Assembly: GCA_965261195.1 (NCBI GenBank)
Contig: OZ253455.1
Span: forward strand, 2,790,001 to 2,854,000
From: Bin87 sp965261195
Lineage (GTDB): Bacteria > Chloroflexota > Dehalococcoidia > Lucifugimonadales > UBA3495
DNA: 64,000 bases
Direction: 5' to 3'
Both the position numbers and the translations under genes were made by a program. This document shows, one piece after another, positions 32,167-40,763 of this stretch (position 1 is the first letter of the stretch; each line of letters begins with the position of its first letter). The notes below the pieces were generated by a model that saw only the letters and a program-made list of their open reading frames with translations, was not told the DNA's origin and did not search any database.

Positions 32167-33156
32167 TTGACCACGCCTCAAACTGACACCAACATCCCAG
32201 ACGCGATCCCGGCGCCTCCCGACTCCGTTGAGGACGTGCAAAACCTGCTCCGTGACCAGGCGTACATCACCGACCGGGGGTTGGCTATTGCCATTTTCCT
32301 GGCGCTGAAGTTGCAGCGTCCCCTGTTTCTGGAAGGCGAGGCCGGCGTGGGCAAAACCGAAATTGCGCGCGCGCTGGCAACCGGGCTGCAAACCGACCTG
32401 ATTCGCCTGCAATGCTACGAGGGTCTGGACGTGAACCACGCGGTGTACGAGTGGAACCACACGCGTCAGTTGCTGGAAATCCGTCTCATGGAAGCCCAGC
32501 GCTCCCCGGAACCCCAACGCGGCGACCAACCGGCCGCCACCGATGTTGCGGCGGATTTGTTCAGTCCGCGATTTCTCATCAAAAGGCCCCTGCTGGAAGC
32601 CATCGACGCGGGTCGCGACCGACCGCCGGTTTTGCTGATTGACGAGCTTGACCGCGCCGACGAGGAGTTTGAGGGGTTCCTCCTCGAACTGCTGGCCGAC
32701 TATCAAATTACCATCCCCGAGCTGGGCACGTTCCACGCCGCCCACCCGCCCATCGTGGTTATCACGTCCAACCGCACGCGCGAGGTTCACGATGCCCTGA
32801 AACGGCGGTGCCTCTACTACTGGGTTGACTACCCCGACCACCAGAAAGAGCTGCAAATCGTAACGGCCCGCCTGCCGGAAGCGCCGCGTCAGCTGGCCCA
32901 ACAGGTTACGTCGTTCATCCAGGAGCTGCGGGAAACCGAGCTGTACAAAATCCCCGGCGTCTCCGAAACGCTGGACTGGACATCGGCGCTGATGGCCCTG
33001 AATATGCGTGAGCTGGAACCCGAAGTTATCGACGATACCCTGGGCATTATGCTGAAGTATCAGGATGACATCGAGGCGGTGCGCGGCGAGCCGGTGCGAG
33101 CGTTGCTGGAACGCTCCAAAAACCGGGGGCCACGCCGGGGGGGCCGGCGACAATAA
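32167..33156 (+). CDS. MoxR-family AAA+ ATPase
   Basis: 329 residues from TTG 32167 (GGAGC upstream). Walker A GEAGVGKTE, the MoxR-specific segment LIRLQCYEGLDVNHAVYEWN, Walker B VLLIDELDRADEEFEGFLLELL, sensor 1 ITSNRTREV. MoxR ATPases mature enzymes or complexes together with VWA proteins. The likely partner is the CoxE-like VWA protein at 37421, about 4 kb downstream on the same strand, as in the coxD-coxE pair; here five other genes separate them. No carbon monoxide dehydrogenase genes are present. Soluble. Confidence 0.93.
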   Translation: MTTPQTDTNIPDAIPAPPDSVEDVQNLLRDQAYITDRGLAIAIFLALKLQRPLFLEGEAGVGKTEIARALATGLQTDLIRLQCYEGLDVNHAVYEWNHTRQLLEIRLMEAQRSPEPQRGDQPAATDVAADLFSPRFLIKRPLLEAIDAGRDRPPVLLIDELDRADEEFEGFLLELLADYQITIPELGTFHAAHPPIVVITSNRTREVHDALKRRCLYYWVDYPDHQKELQIVTARLPEAPRQLAQQVTSFIQELRETELYKIPGVSETLDWTSALMALNMRELEPEVIDDTLGIMLKYQDDIEAVRGEPVRALLERSKNRGPRRGGRRQ

Positions 33157-33204
33157 CAATGCGAACACGTTGCGAACCAGGTTGTTGATGAGTGCCTTTT
33201 TTCG

Positions 33205-33666
33205 ATGAGTACTTTTTTTCAAGGATTCGACCCCGCCGATTCCGAGTTCCCCAGAGCAGATCTGGTGCAGGCGATGCTATCCCAACCGGACAAGACAGCC
33301 GGAGATATGATAGTTATGTACTATGTATGCCTGATGGCGCCCCCCGATGTAGAAATGGGTGACTCCGCTGACCTGGCCGTCAACGCTTTGCGTCAAATGG
33401 TGCTTGATGGCAACGAGGAGGCTCTATTGGGCACGACGGCGTTAGACATTTTGGACGACGACGACGAGCCCCCTGAATCCAAAGCAGTGGCGGTGGCGGC
33501 GTTGGGAGCCGTTATGTCCCTGCCTTTGGTCAAAGACGCACTTTGGGGAGATGCCAACCGCGCCGAAGTCGCCGATGCGCTGGAGACCGTCAGCGGAATA
33601 ACCGACAATCTTTTGCTGTCCATTTACGGCTTGGACGACGATGAACTTGACGAGTTGTTTGAATGA
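33205..33666 (+). CDS. Acidic helical protein, unknown
   Basis: 153 residues, very acidic (DDDDEPPE, LDDDELDELFE), with Ala/Leu-rich helices that could be HEAT-like. No family recognised. The start region is duplicated: an upstream ATGAGTGCCTTTTTTCG at 33188 resembles the true start ATGAGTACTTTTTTTCAAGG, the two T-runs differing in length, so slippage may have created a second start. It lies 48 bases after moxR and may be co-transcribed. Confidence 0.65.
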   Translation: MSTFFQGFDPADSEFPRADLVQAMLSQPDKTAGDMIVMYYVCLMAPPDVEMGDSADLAVNALRQMVLDGNEEALLGTTALDILDDDDEPPESKAVAVAALGAVMSLPLVKDALWGDANRAEVADALETVSGITDNLLLSIYGLDDDELDELFE

Positions 33667-33702
33667 CTCGCTCACCAACTCATCAGCCGCGTGGAGGTTA
33701 TG

Positions 33703-34905
33703 ATGCCAGCCGATAGCAACAAACCCCGGCACATCGTTGTTATTGGGGCCGGCATTCTGGGAGCGTCCATCGCTTGGCGCATCGCCGCCCGTGGCGCGCG
33801 CGTAACTCTCATCGACAAGGCTGCGCCGGGCAGCGGCGCTTCCAGCCACAGCTTCGCCTGGATTAACGCCGGCGCCAAGCAGCCGATTGGCTACCACAAC
33901 CTGAACCGGCGCTCGCTGGAAATGTGGCCCCGTTTTGCCGCTGCCATCGCCGACCGCGCCGACCCGGAGAACGTCGGGCTGCGCTGGGGCGGCAAGGTTT
34001 CGTGGGAATCCGACCCGTCTGCTGCCGAGGAACTGAAGGCGCGGGTTCGTCAGCTTCAGTCATGGGGCTACCCCAGCAGGTTGATTACGGCCGGCGAGTT
34101 GGCGCGACTGGAACCGGCGCTGGACGTCGGCCCCGTGGCCGCTGCCGAATACAGCGAAAACGAAGGGCAGGTTGAGCCGCAACTGGTGGTCGACGCCGGC
34201 CTGCGTCGATTGCGAGGCCTGGATTGTCAAATCTACACCGATACCCGGATCAGCGGTTTGGAACAGGACGCCGACGGGCGCATCAGGACAGTTGGCACCA
34301 CGCGAGGGATAGCGGAGCCGGACGTGGTGGTGCTGGCCGCGGGCACCGGCACCACCGAGTTGGCCGCGCTGGTCGGCGTGAACATACCCCAGGCGGAGAG
34401 TCCCGGTGTGGTCATCCGGACGAAACCCGTGCCGCCGCTGCTGTACAACGTGCCCATCGTGTACGCCCCGCCGTTGGGAGACGGTCGGCGGGAGATTCAC
34501 CTGCGACAGTGCGCCGACGGCCGACTGATGATCGGCGAAGGCGACCAGGAGAGTCTGGCCGAGGACGACACCCAGGCCCATGCCGACGACCTGCTGAAAA
34601 GAGCCGGCCACTATCTGCCGGGCCTGACCGGAGCAGAAGCCGTCCCCGTGCCGGTGGGCTGGCGTCCCATGCCGCTGGACGGCTACCCGGTGCTGGGTTT
34701 CGCCGCCGCTGCTCCCAATCTGTACGTGGCGCTAACCCACAGCGGCGTTACGCTGGCCCCAGCGTTGAGTCAACTGGCCGCGCTGGAAATTTGCGACGGC
34801 GTGTCGGCGGATGCGGTGCTGGCGCCGTACCGTCCCGACCGGTTCGCCGGGATGACGGCGGAGCAGGCGGCAGAACTGGCTCACCCCAGAGCAAAGCGCC
34901 ACTAA
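33703..34905 (+). CDS. FAD-dependent amino acid/amine oxidoreductase (DAO family)
   Basis: 400 residues. The start is chosen at ATG 33703 because GGAGG 33693-33697 is five bases upstream (ATG 33700 is too close). N-terminal dinucleotide motif GAGILGASIAWRIAARGARVTLIDKA, then GSGASSHSFAWINAGAKQP, typical of D-amino-acid oxidase/glycine oxidase-like flavoproteins. The C-terminus has PVGWRPMPLDGYPVLGFA and THSGVTLAPALSQLAALEI, the FAD-closing segment. Probable oxidation of an amine or amino acid with O2 or a quinone as acceptor; substrate unknown. Confidence 0.9.
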   Translation: MPADSNKPRHIVVIGAGILGASIAWRIAARGARVTLIDKAAPGSGASSHSFAWINAGAKQPIGYHNLNRRSLEMWPRFAAAIADRADPENVGLRWGGKVSWESDPSAAEELKARVRQLQSWGYPSRLITAGELARLEPALDVGPVAAAEYSENEGQVEPQLVVDAGLRRLRGLDCQIYTDTRISGLEQDADGRIRTVGTTRGIAEPDVVVLAAGTGTTELAALVGVNIPQAESPGVVIRTKPVPPLLYNVPIVYAPPLGDGRREIHLRQCADGRLMIGEGDQESLAEDDTQAHADDLLKRAGHYLPGLTGAEAVPVPVGWRPMPLDGYPVLGFAAAAPNLYVALTHSGVTLAPALSQLAALEICDGVSADAVLAPYRPDRFAGMTAEQAAELAHPRAKRH

Positions 34906-34920
34906 CCCGATGCAAGCACT

Positions 34921-35559
34921 ATGAGCACAACGTTCTCAGCTGACTGGATTGACGAACTGGGCAACCGGCTGCGGCAAGGCATCACTGCCGAAGAGCGTGA
35001 GCTATATTCTGATTTTGAAGACTCGCTGGACCAAATCCGCTTTGCTCTGGAAGCGGATTTGCTTGAATTAGCTCCGGGCGCAGAGGTAGGTTCGCGCACT
35101 AAGCGGGTTGAAACCGCCGCAGCTAAATTGCAGCGCCGCTCCGAATTATCGTTATCGCAGGTAACCGATTTGGCCGGCTGTCGCATCATTGTGTCTAGCA
35201 GAGCCGAACAGAACGCCATAGTAGCCAGGCTGTTGACTATCTACGAAGTCATAGACCTTGACGACAAGAGCGACGACCCAAAATCCGGCTACCGCGCGGT
35301 GCATCTGGATATTCGCTACCGTGGCCGGCCAATGGAAATACAGGTTCAAACCACAAACCAGCACCGTTGGCAGCAAGTCTCGGAGGAGGCTGCCGGCTAT
35401 GACATATCCATCAAATACGGCGGCGGACATCCGATAGTGCGTCAAGCCCTGCTGGAATTGTCGGAACTGGCCTGGCGGTGCGACCTGGAGAATACGGACT
35501 TGCCGGACGCCGACATTGAGGATGCCCTGAACGTGATACTATTAGCCCATGCAGGATGA
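34921..35559 (+). CDS. Small RelA/SpoT-domain protein (alarmone synthetase or toxSAS)
   Basis: 212 residues with only a RelA/SpoT synthetase domain, no HD hydrolase and no TGS. Visible: SRTKRVETAAAKLQRR (basic ATP/GTP-binding helix), TDLAGCRIIV (catalytic Asp-Arg strand), KSGYRAVHLDIRY (substrate-stacking Tyr), MEIQVQTTNQHRWQ (catalytic Glu). All synthetase hallmarks are present. A small protein follows 30 bases downstream. Free-standing proteins of this kind are either (p)ppGpp synthetases or toxSAS toxins that pyrophosphorylate tRNA and are held by a neighbouring antitoxin. Confidence 0.85.
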   Translation: MSTTFSADWIDELGNRLRQGITAEERELYSDFEDSLDQIRFALEADLLELAPGAEVGSRTKRVETAAAKLQRRSELSLSQVTDLAGCRIIVSSRAEQNAIVARLLTIYEVIDLDDKSDDPKSGYRAVHLDIRYRGRPMEIQVQTTNQHRWQQVSEEAAGYDISIKYGGGHPIVRQALLELSELAWRCDLENTDLPDADIEDALNVILLAHAG

Positions 35560-35589
35560 ACTTGGCTGGGCTGTCGGAAGGAGAATGAG

Positions 35590-35934
35590 ATGAGCCAGCA
35601 TTTTCTGGTCGAACACGACCGCCACCGGAAGGTTCCCACCCGGATCACCGTATATGAGGATATTAAGATGGCCCGGGAGCGGTGTTACAAGCTGGACTTG
35701 GACCAGCTGGACGAACTTAACGCCTGCCTCAAGGCCGGTAAGCCCGTTCGTATGGAGTACGTTGTGCTCGGCGGCAAGTCGTTGGAAACCATCAAACAAA
35801 CCCACAGCCGCTATTTTATGGGCGAGTACGAAGTCCTCCAACCCACCGAAATCCATTACCTGACCAGCCGGCGCGGCCGCCGGACGCAACAGGTTGTCGG
35901 GGATTCCGCGGTTACCGCAGCCGGAGATTCGTAG
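35590..35934 (+). CDS. Small partner of the RelA/SpoT protein, unknown
   Basis: 114 residues from ATG 35590 with GGAGAATGAG upstream. Basic and Tyr-rich (HFLVEHDRHRKVPTRITVYE, then YFMGEYEVLQPTEIHYLTSRR). No known domain recognised. Position and size fit an antitoxin for the preceding synthetase, but no direct evidence exists; it could equally be an unrelated conserved protein in the same transcript. Confidence 0.65.
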   Translation: MSQHFLVEHDRHRKVPTRITVYEDIKMARERCYKLDLDQLDELNACLKAGKPVRMEYVVLGGKSLETIKQTHSRYFMGEYEVLQPTEIHYLTSRRGRRTQQVVGDSAVTAAGDS

Positions 35935-36036
35935 CCCTGCCAACGGCCTTGCTTGCCCACAGCAAGGCTACCTGGCAATAGGCAGCATTAGCCGGCCGCA
36001 ATCGCTAGCGCAGCGGTCACCCGGTACGCCGCCCCA

Positions 36037-37317
36037 ATGACCGCATCGTCCGCCGCGCCCTCCGTTGCCACCTCCGCCCGTGCGTGGGCGTTGCTGTTGC
36101 AGAATCGTCTGCACTACAGCTCGGTGGTGCTGTCGTCCTTCGCCTTCGGGTTGTTCCTGCCCTTCGTGCGTGAGGATTTGCAGCTGACCTACCTGCAAAT
36201 TGGGCTGCTCCAGGGCGCTTGGTGGATCACGTCAGCCGCCGCGCTGGTGCCGATGAGCGTGGTATTGGGCAAATTGAACCCGAACCGGCGGGTCGCCGGA
36301 ATCCTGCTGCTGATTACGCCTTTTGTGTTGGCGCAGGGTTTGGCCACCGGGTTTTGGACACTGCTGCTGGCCCGGTTCGGCACGGTACTAACCTATGCGG
36401 CGCTGGCCCCGGTGCGACCGTTGTTGCTGAAATATTGGGCCGCCCCGCGGGATTACTCACGCGTGACCGCGGCCGGTTTGTCGACCCACTCCACGCTGAT
36501 GGCGGCGGTGATTACCTTCAGCCCGCTAATCATCATCGGGCTGGGCAGCTGGCGCCTGGCGTATTTTGTTCAGGGCGGATTGATGGCGCTGCATTTGCTG
36601 GTCTGGTCGATGCTGGCGCTGGCCAGGCCCTCGACTCCGGTGAGCCAAGCAGCGATTGCAGCGTCGCCACTCCCGTCGGTCAGCGGCGGCTCGGCTCCCG
36701 TCCGGGCGCTGCTAACCTACCCGCACGCCTGGTTGCTGGGCGTGGTGATGCTGTGCCTGTCCGCATCGTGGACGACGGTGCTGACATTTCTGCCGACGAT
36801 TCTGGAGGAAGAGCGGGGCATTGCGATTTCGTCGGGCGGGATCCTGTTCGGGTTCCTGTACTACGCCCTGATTCCGGGTGGATTCTTCGGCAGCAAAGTC
36901 TTCAGGAATATTACCAACCGGCGGATGATGGTGGTGCTGCCGGCGATGGGCAATACCGTGTTCACCTTCGCGGCGTTGCTCGCCGGCAACACGGTCATGG
37001 CCGCCCTGGCGCTCACCGGTCTGGGGTTGGTGTGGGTGTTCGTATCCGCGATGGAAGTGCTGCCCTTCGAGTTCAACAACATCAACGAGCGGGAGGTGTC
37101 GGTGCTGGCCGCACTGGTGCTGACGCTGGGGGCGGTGGGGTTTGGAGCCGGGCCGATGCTCGCCGGTTTGGTGGCACAAATAACGGGCTCTTTGATGACC
37201 GGCGTGTTCAGCGTGGCGGCGCTGACGGGTTTGGCAATTGTCGCGGCGGCGTTCTTCCCCCGATTCCCTGGCGCAGTTGCCTTGCGCTCCCGTACCCCGA
37301 GGTCCGTTGCGTCATAG
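36037..37317 (+). CDS. MFS transporter
   Basis: 426 residues with about twelve hydrophobic helices, beginning after a short Ala/Ser N-terminus (LHYSSVVLSSFAFGLFLPF). The central loop is at about 195-225. The inter-helix loop LGKLNPNRRVAGILLL stands where the GxxxDRxGRR loop usually lies. Symmetric halves are apparent. I cannot assign a substrate. It is one of three MFS genes in the window and is not clearly linked to neighbours. Confidence 0.85.
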   Translation: MTASSAAPSVATSARAWALLLQNRLHYSSVVLSSFAFGLFLPFVREDLQLTYLQIGLLQGAWWITSAAALVPMSVVLGKLNPNRRVAGILLLITPFVLAQGLATGFWTLLLARFGTVLTYAALAPVRPLLLKYWAAPRDYSRVTAAGLSTHSTLMAAVITFSPLIIIGLGSWRLAYFVQGGLMALHLLVWSMLALARPSTPVSQAAIAASPLPSVSGGSAPVRALLTYPHAWLLGVVMLCLSASWTTVLTFLPTILEEERGIAISSGGILFGFLYYALIPGGFFGSKVFRNITNRRMMVVLPAMGNTVFTFAALLAGNTVMAALALTGLGLVWVFVSAMEVLPFEFNNINEREVSVLAALVLTLGAVGFGAGPMLAGLVAQITGSLMTGVFSVAALTGLAIVAAAFFPRFPGAVALRSRTPRSVAS

Positions 37318-37345
37318 TCCCTGGTTGGGGTGTGATACCATCAGG

Positions 37346-37403
37346 CTCCACCGGCAGACCGCGCCGGCAAACTCCACCGACAGACCGCGCCGGCGAACCC
37401 CAC
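37346..37403 (+). repeat. 26-bp tandem repeat, two copies plus part
   Basis: Units at 37346-37371 and 37372-37397 share CTCCACCG-CAGACCGCGCCGGC with two substitutions, then a third copy starts (CCCCACCG). The array fills most of the 103-base gap between the MFS gene and the CoxE-like gene and ends about 18 bases before that ATG. Confidence 0.85.
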
Positions 37404-37420
37404 CGGGATTATTCGACTGC

Positions 37421-38800
37421 ATGACCAGCAACGTAAACCTGTACACCGCGCCAGCAGATGCTGGCGACTCGGCGATTCTGCCCAACCTGCTGATGTTCGG
37501 CGAGGTGCTGCGTCGGATGGGTCTGGACTTCGGCACGGCCAATATGCTGGATCTGGTGCGGGCCACCGAGCACGTGCCCATCGGCGGCAATCGCAACGAT
37601 TTCCGGCTGGCGGCGCGGGCGCTGCTGGTGCACCGGCGCAGCGACTTGCCCCTTTTTGACGAGGCGTTTCAGGTATTCTGGCGGCGGCCGGCCCACGGAG
37701 CCAGTATGCGCGACCTGCGGTCGATGGGAGAGGAACGTCGCTACCGCACCCCCCGGGTAACGCCGCACCGCGAGGATACGTCCGACGGGCCGCCGTCCGA
37801 TGACCTCAACCCCGACGATGCCGGCGACCGTCAGCCGGTGGTGGATTTGCAGCGGTCGTTCAGCGCCCGGGAGGTACTGCGCCAGCGGGATTTCGCCGAA
37901 TACACTCCGCTGGAAGTGGCGGCGGCCCGTTCCATGATGGCGGACCTGGCCTGGGATTTGGGCACCCGCCGCACCCGCCGTCTCGCCTGGGGCGATGGCG
38001 CAGACGTTGACCTGCGCCGCACCATGCGCCGGAGCCTGGCCTACGGTGGCGAGATGCTCGACATCGCCCACCGCCGGCGCAAGGCCAAGCCGCGTCCGCT
38101 GGTGCTCGTGTGCGATGTGAGCGGTTCGATGGAGCGGTACACGCGGATGCTCCTGCACTTTGTCCATACCGTGGCCGTCGGCGGGCCGCAGGTGGAGGCG
38201 TTTCTTTTTGCCACCCGTCTCACCCGCATCACGCGGCACCTGGGGCACCGCGGCGTCGACGATGCCGTGGCGGAGGTCGCGCGCTCGGTGCCCGACTGGG
38301 CCGGCGGCACCCGAATCGGCGAGGCGGTCAAAGCGTTCAACTACCAGTGGGCGCGGCGGGTGCTGCGCGGCGGGGCAGTGGTGATGGTGATTTCAGACGG
38401 GTGGGATCGCGGCGAACCGGAACTGCTGTCGCGGGAGATGGCGCGGTTGCAACGGAGCTGCCACCGGCTCATCTGGCTGAATCCGCTGCTGGGCTCTCCG
38501 AACTACCAGCCACTGACTCGCGGGATGCAGGCCGCCCTGCCGTACATCGACGATTTCCTGCCGGCCCACAACCTGCACAGCCTCCAAGAACTGGCGCGCC
38601 ACCTGAATCAACTGGGCGCCCGGCGTCCGCCGGCGCGCCGCAAACGTCCAGCAACGGCAGAAGCAGCAGACCAAACCGTTACCGACACGGCCCACGATGG
38701 CAACGCGTCGGCCAGCGTCCGGCGGCAACTGAACCCGGCCCTGGCGCCCACTTTCCGGCACCCGCTATGGGGTCACCCCAACGTGCCGGGCGGTGGGTAG
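37421..38800 (+). CDS. CoxE-like VWA domain protein
   Basis: 459 residues from ATG 37421. The N-terminal helical region (LPNLLMFGEVLRRMGLDFG) and the middle segment DFAEYTPLEVAAARSMMADLAWDLGTRRTRR are typical of CoxE/DUF58-like proteins. The VWA domain has a complete MIDAS: LVLVCDVSGSMERY, WAGGTRIGEAV, MVISDGWDRG. The C-terminal 60 residues are basic and disordered. With a MoxR ATPase such proteins insert metals or assemble enzyme complexes; the MoxR at 32167 is the natural partner. Soluble. Confidence 0.9.
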   Translation: MTSNVNLYTAPADAGDSAILPNLLMFGEVLRRMGLDFGTANMLDLVRATEHVPIGGNRNDFRLAARALLVHRRSDLPLFDEAFQVFWRRPAHGASMRDLRSMGEERRYRTPRVTPHREDTSDGPPSDDLNPDDAGDRQPVVDLQRSFSAREVLRQRDFAEYTPLEVAAARSMMADLAWDLGTRRTRRLAWGDGADVDLRRTMRRSLAYGGEMLDIAHRRRKAKPRPLVLVCDVSGSMERYTRMLLHFVHTVAVGGPQVEAFLFATRLTRITRHLGHRGVDDAVAEVARSVPDWAGGTRIGEAVKAFNYQWARRVLRGGAVVMVISDGWDRGEPELLSREMARLQRSCHRLIWLNPLLGSPNYQPLTRGMQAALPYIDDFLPAHNLHSLQELARHLNQLGARRPPARRKRPATAEAADQTVTDTAHDGNASASVRRQLNPALAPTFRHPLWGHPNVPGGG

Positions 38801-38831
38801 CTCAAGTACGGATCGGCCTAATTGCTGCTAG

Positions 38832-40202
38832 CTAATCGTTGAGCATTCTCCTAATAGTTTCCTCCACCTGAAGCACCGACAGTTGAAGTTGCTCCAGATT
38901 GTACACGGCCAGTTTTATCGCCTCCAAGTTGGTATCGCCGATAGCTGCATCCACGGCCTGGATTCTTGAATGAAGTTCACCTAGGAATAACCCTACCTGA
39001 TGGCATTGAGCTCCAAGAGGTGACTCTAGGTCGAGGTGGAACTCTTCATACAGATTGTTAAGATCGGACTGTTTCTCCTCAATAAGAGGCCCGGCTCGCG
39101 CTAACTCCTGTCGGACCCGGGAAGCATCGGCCAACGTCATTGCAGGTTGGACAGTTGTAATGGATGCGAGAGCTTGGCTCAGCGGTTCTTTAATCCCCAG
39201 CGCCTCAAATTGCTGGTTGAACTCATCAAGAATTGGGCGGACAACTTCTCCGGGAAGGCCTCCATCCTGTTGAATGCTGAAGAACCGTTCAGGGTCCACC
39301 TTGCCAAAAACCTGGAACTCAAACTGAGCAATCTGTTTAGAATACAGCGTAAACTGTCTTTCGACCGTTTGGCCGGGTTCCAAGTATCCCAAGTCCCCAT
39401 CCCTAGAAGGCCTCCGGTCTCTGGAATCCCTCTGTTCTACCGTGGTTGCCAATCTAACGTCCCTGAAGCATATACTTGGGCGGTCTGCACTAACCGGCGC
39501 AACGTTGGAAACTCGAACAGTGACGATGACTCTTCCTTCCAACTCATTTCCTCGACTATCTGTTGGTTTTACAGACTCTACTAAAGATTCTGTTACTAGG
39601 TATGATCGTAAAGTACGCCACAACTCTAATGGCGAACCGGCCATTCCAAGCGGATGGTCACTTGGATGACTACTGTCGTCATAATCCTCGGAGTTTCCGA
39701 CAGCAAGAATAGTATCCGGAATCGGGATTTCCGTCTGATCGCTGTTTCTTTGTCTCACTATCATGTCAATCTCTACTGCCTCCCGACAGCGCAGCGCGAC
39801 GAGAATACGCTGCATCGCCTGAATTGCTGCGATGACCTTGGGGAGAGGGAGCCCTTCTGATGAGATGTGTGCCCACTCATTTCGCATCGCAGCCAGAAAA
39901 CGCAATTGCGCCAACACGCTGTCAAGCTCAGTGAATGCGTCCGCAAACACCGCGGCGTGGTTCCGATTGACAATGCGGCCAAAGTGCATGGCATCAAGGA
40001 GGTTGGCACAGTCGTGGGCAGGTTGATTCTCCTGAGCAACTTCAAGATTTTCGCGTTGCCTATCTGACAAGGCTGGCAACACGCCTCTCGTGAACCAGTC
40101 GTTGCCATAGATGGACTCTAAGCGTTCTCGCAAAGCGCGCCTGGTCCCCTGGATATAGAACCGATGGCATTCGGTGAATAGTGCGTAAGCGTCTGACTCC
40201 AA
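38832..40202 (-). CDS. Swt1-type HEPN domain protein, predicted ribonuclease
   Basis: 456 residues from TTG 40200-40202, chosen because TGGAGG is six bases upstream; earlier in-frame codons lie in the neighbouring CMD gene. The first 140 residues are an HEPN domain of the Swt1 kind (RFYIQGTRRALRERLESIYG, then WFTRGVLPAL) with R-N-x4-H at 107-112 (AMRNEWAHIS), the HEPN RNase motif. The middle is beta-rich (GRVIVTVRVSNVAP, PGQTVERQFTLY) and the C-terminus is helical/coiled-coil (YNLEQLQLSVLQVEETIRR). The gene is clearly AT-richer than both neighbours. Probably a defence or toxin effector; target unknown. Confidence 0.75.
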   Translation of the reverse strand: MESDAYALFTECHRFYIQGTRRALRERLESIYGNDWFTRGVLPALSDRQRENLEVAQENQPAHDCANLLDAMHFGRIVNRNHAAVFADAFTELDSVLAQLRFLAAMRNEWAHISSEGLPLPKVIAAIQAMQRILVALRCREAVEIDMIVRQRNSDQTEIPIPDTILAVGNSEDYDDSSHPSDHPLGMAGSPLELWRTLRSYLVTESLVESVKPTDSRGNELEGRVIVTVRVSNVAPVSADRPSICFRDVRLATTVEQRDSRDRRPSRDGDLGYLEPGQTVERQFTLYSKQIAQFEFQVFGKVDPERFFSIQQDGGLPGEVVRPILDEFNQQFEALGIKEPLSQALASITTVQPAMTLADASRVRQELARAGPLIEEKQSDLNNLYEEFHLDLESPLGAQCHQVGLFLGELHSRIQAVDAAIGDTNLEAIKLAVYNLEQLQLSVLQVEETIRRMLND

Positions 40203-40234
40203 ACTATGCCTCCAGTGGTAGACGGTGGTTGCGG

Positions 40235-40609
40235 TCAGTACTCGAAGCCGGTTTCGGCGGCCCAGGCTTGTACGCCGCGACGGAAGGCCAGCGCGCCCAT
40301 GGGCGCGATTACGGCCTGCATGGCCTCCAGGATTTCGCGAGGTGTGGCTCCTTCCTGGAGCGCCACCTTCATGTGGGCCTGAATCTGCTCCTGGTCGGCG
40401 CGCAACGCCACCTCCACGCAGATTTGCAGCAACTCTTTTGTCTTGCGATCCAGCAGTCGTTGGCCGGTGTAGGTCGCTTCGATAAACTCGCCGTACTTCT
40501 GGGTCCACTCCGGGTCGGCAAGGGCGTTGATGCGGTGCATTTCCAGCGTGTAGCCGCGAGTCTGGGCGGCTTCTTCAATCAAGCGTTGGGCATCAGTGTT
40601 GTCGGGCAT
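40235..40609 (-). CDS. Carboxymuconolactone decarboxylase-family protein
   Basis: 124 residues. CMD/AhpD-like helical fold: LLDRKTKELLQICVEVALRADQEQIQAHMKVALQEGATPREILEAMQ. The CxxC of AhpD peroxidases is absent (only one Cys, followed by VEV), so peroxidase activity is unlikely; the His in IQAHMK is kept. It may be a decarboxylase-like or ligand-binding member. ATG 40607-40609. Confidence 0.88.
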   Translation of the reverse strand: MPDNTDAQRLIEEAAQTRGYTLEMHRINALADPEWTQKYGEFIEATYTGQRLLDRKTKELLQICVEVALRADQEQIQAHMKVALQEGATPREILEAMQAVIAPMGALAFRRGVQAWAAETGFEY

Positions 40610-40666
40610 GGGATCACGTCCTTTGGTAGTTTAGGTGTGATTGGATCGGTTAATGCGTGGCTATCT

Positions 40667-40703
40667 CCCCTCACCCCAACCCTCTCCCGCAGGGGGAGAG
40701 GGA
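40667..40703 (-). repeat. Dispersed palindromic repeat, copy C (inverted)
   Basis: CCCCTCACCCCAACCCTCTCCC-GCA-GGGGGAGAGGGA in part: the reverse complement of copies A and B, with the hairpin arms CCCTCTCCC/GGGAGAGGG nearly intact. It lies between the SIS-domain gene and the CMD gene. Confidence 0.85.
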
Positions 40704-40763
40704 GCAAGCCTCCGAGGCTGGAGTCAGGGTGTCGAGTTGAACGCCGGGGTTACTGCAAGTGTT

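Noticed and set aside
32167..38800. Aerobic carbon monoxide dehydrogenase accessory cluster
   Set aside because: MoxR and CoxE-like genes are present, but no coxM, coxS or coxL genes are in the window.
40235..40609. AhpD alkylhydroperoxidase
   Set aside because: The catalytic CxxC is missing, so only the broader CMD family call is supported.
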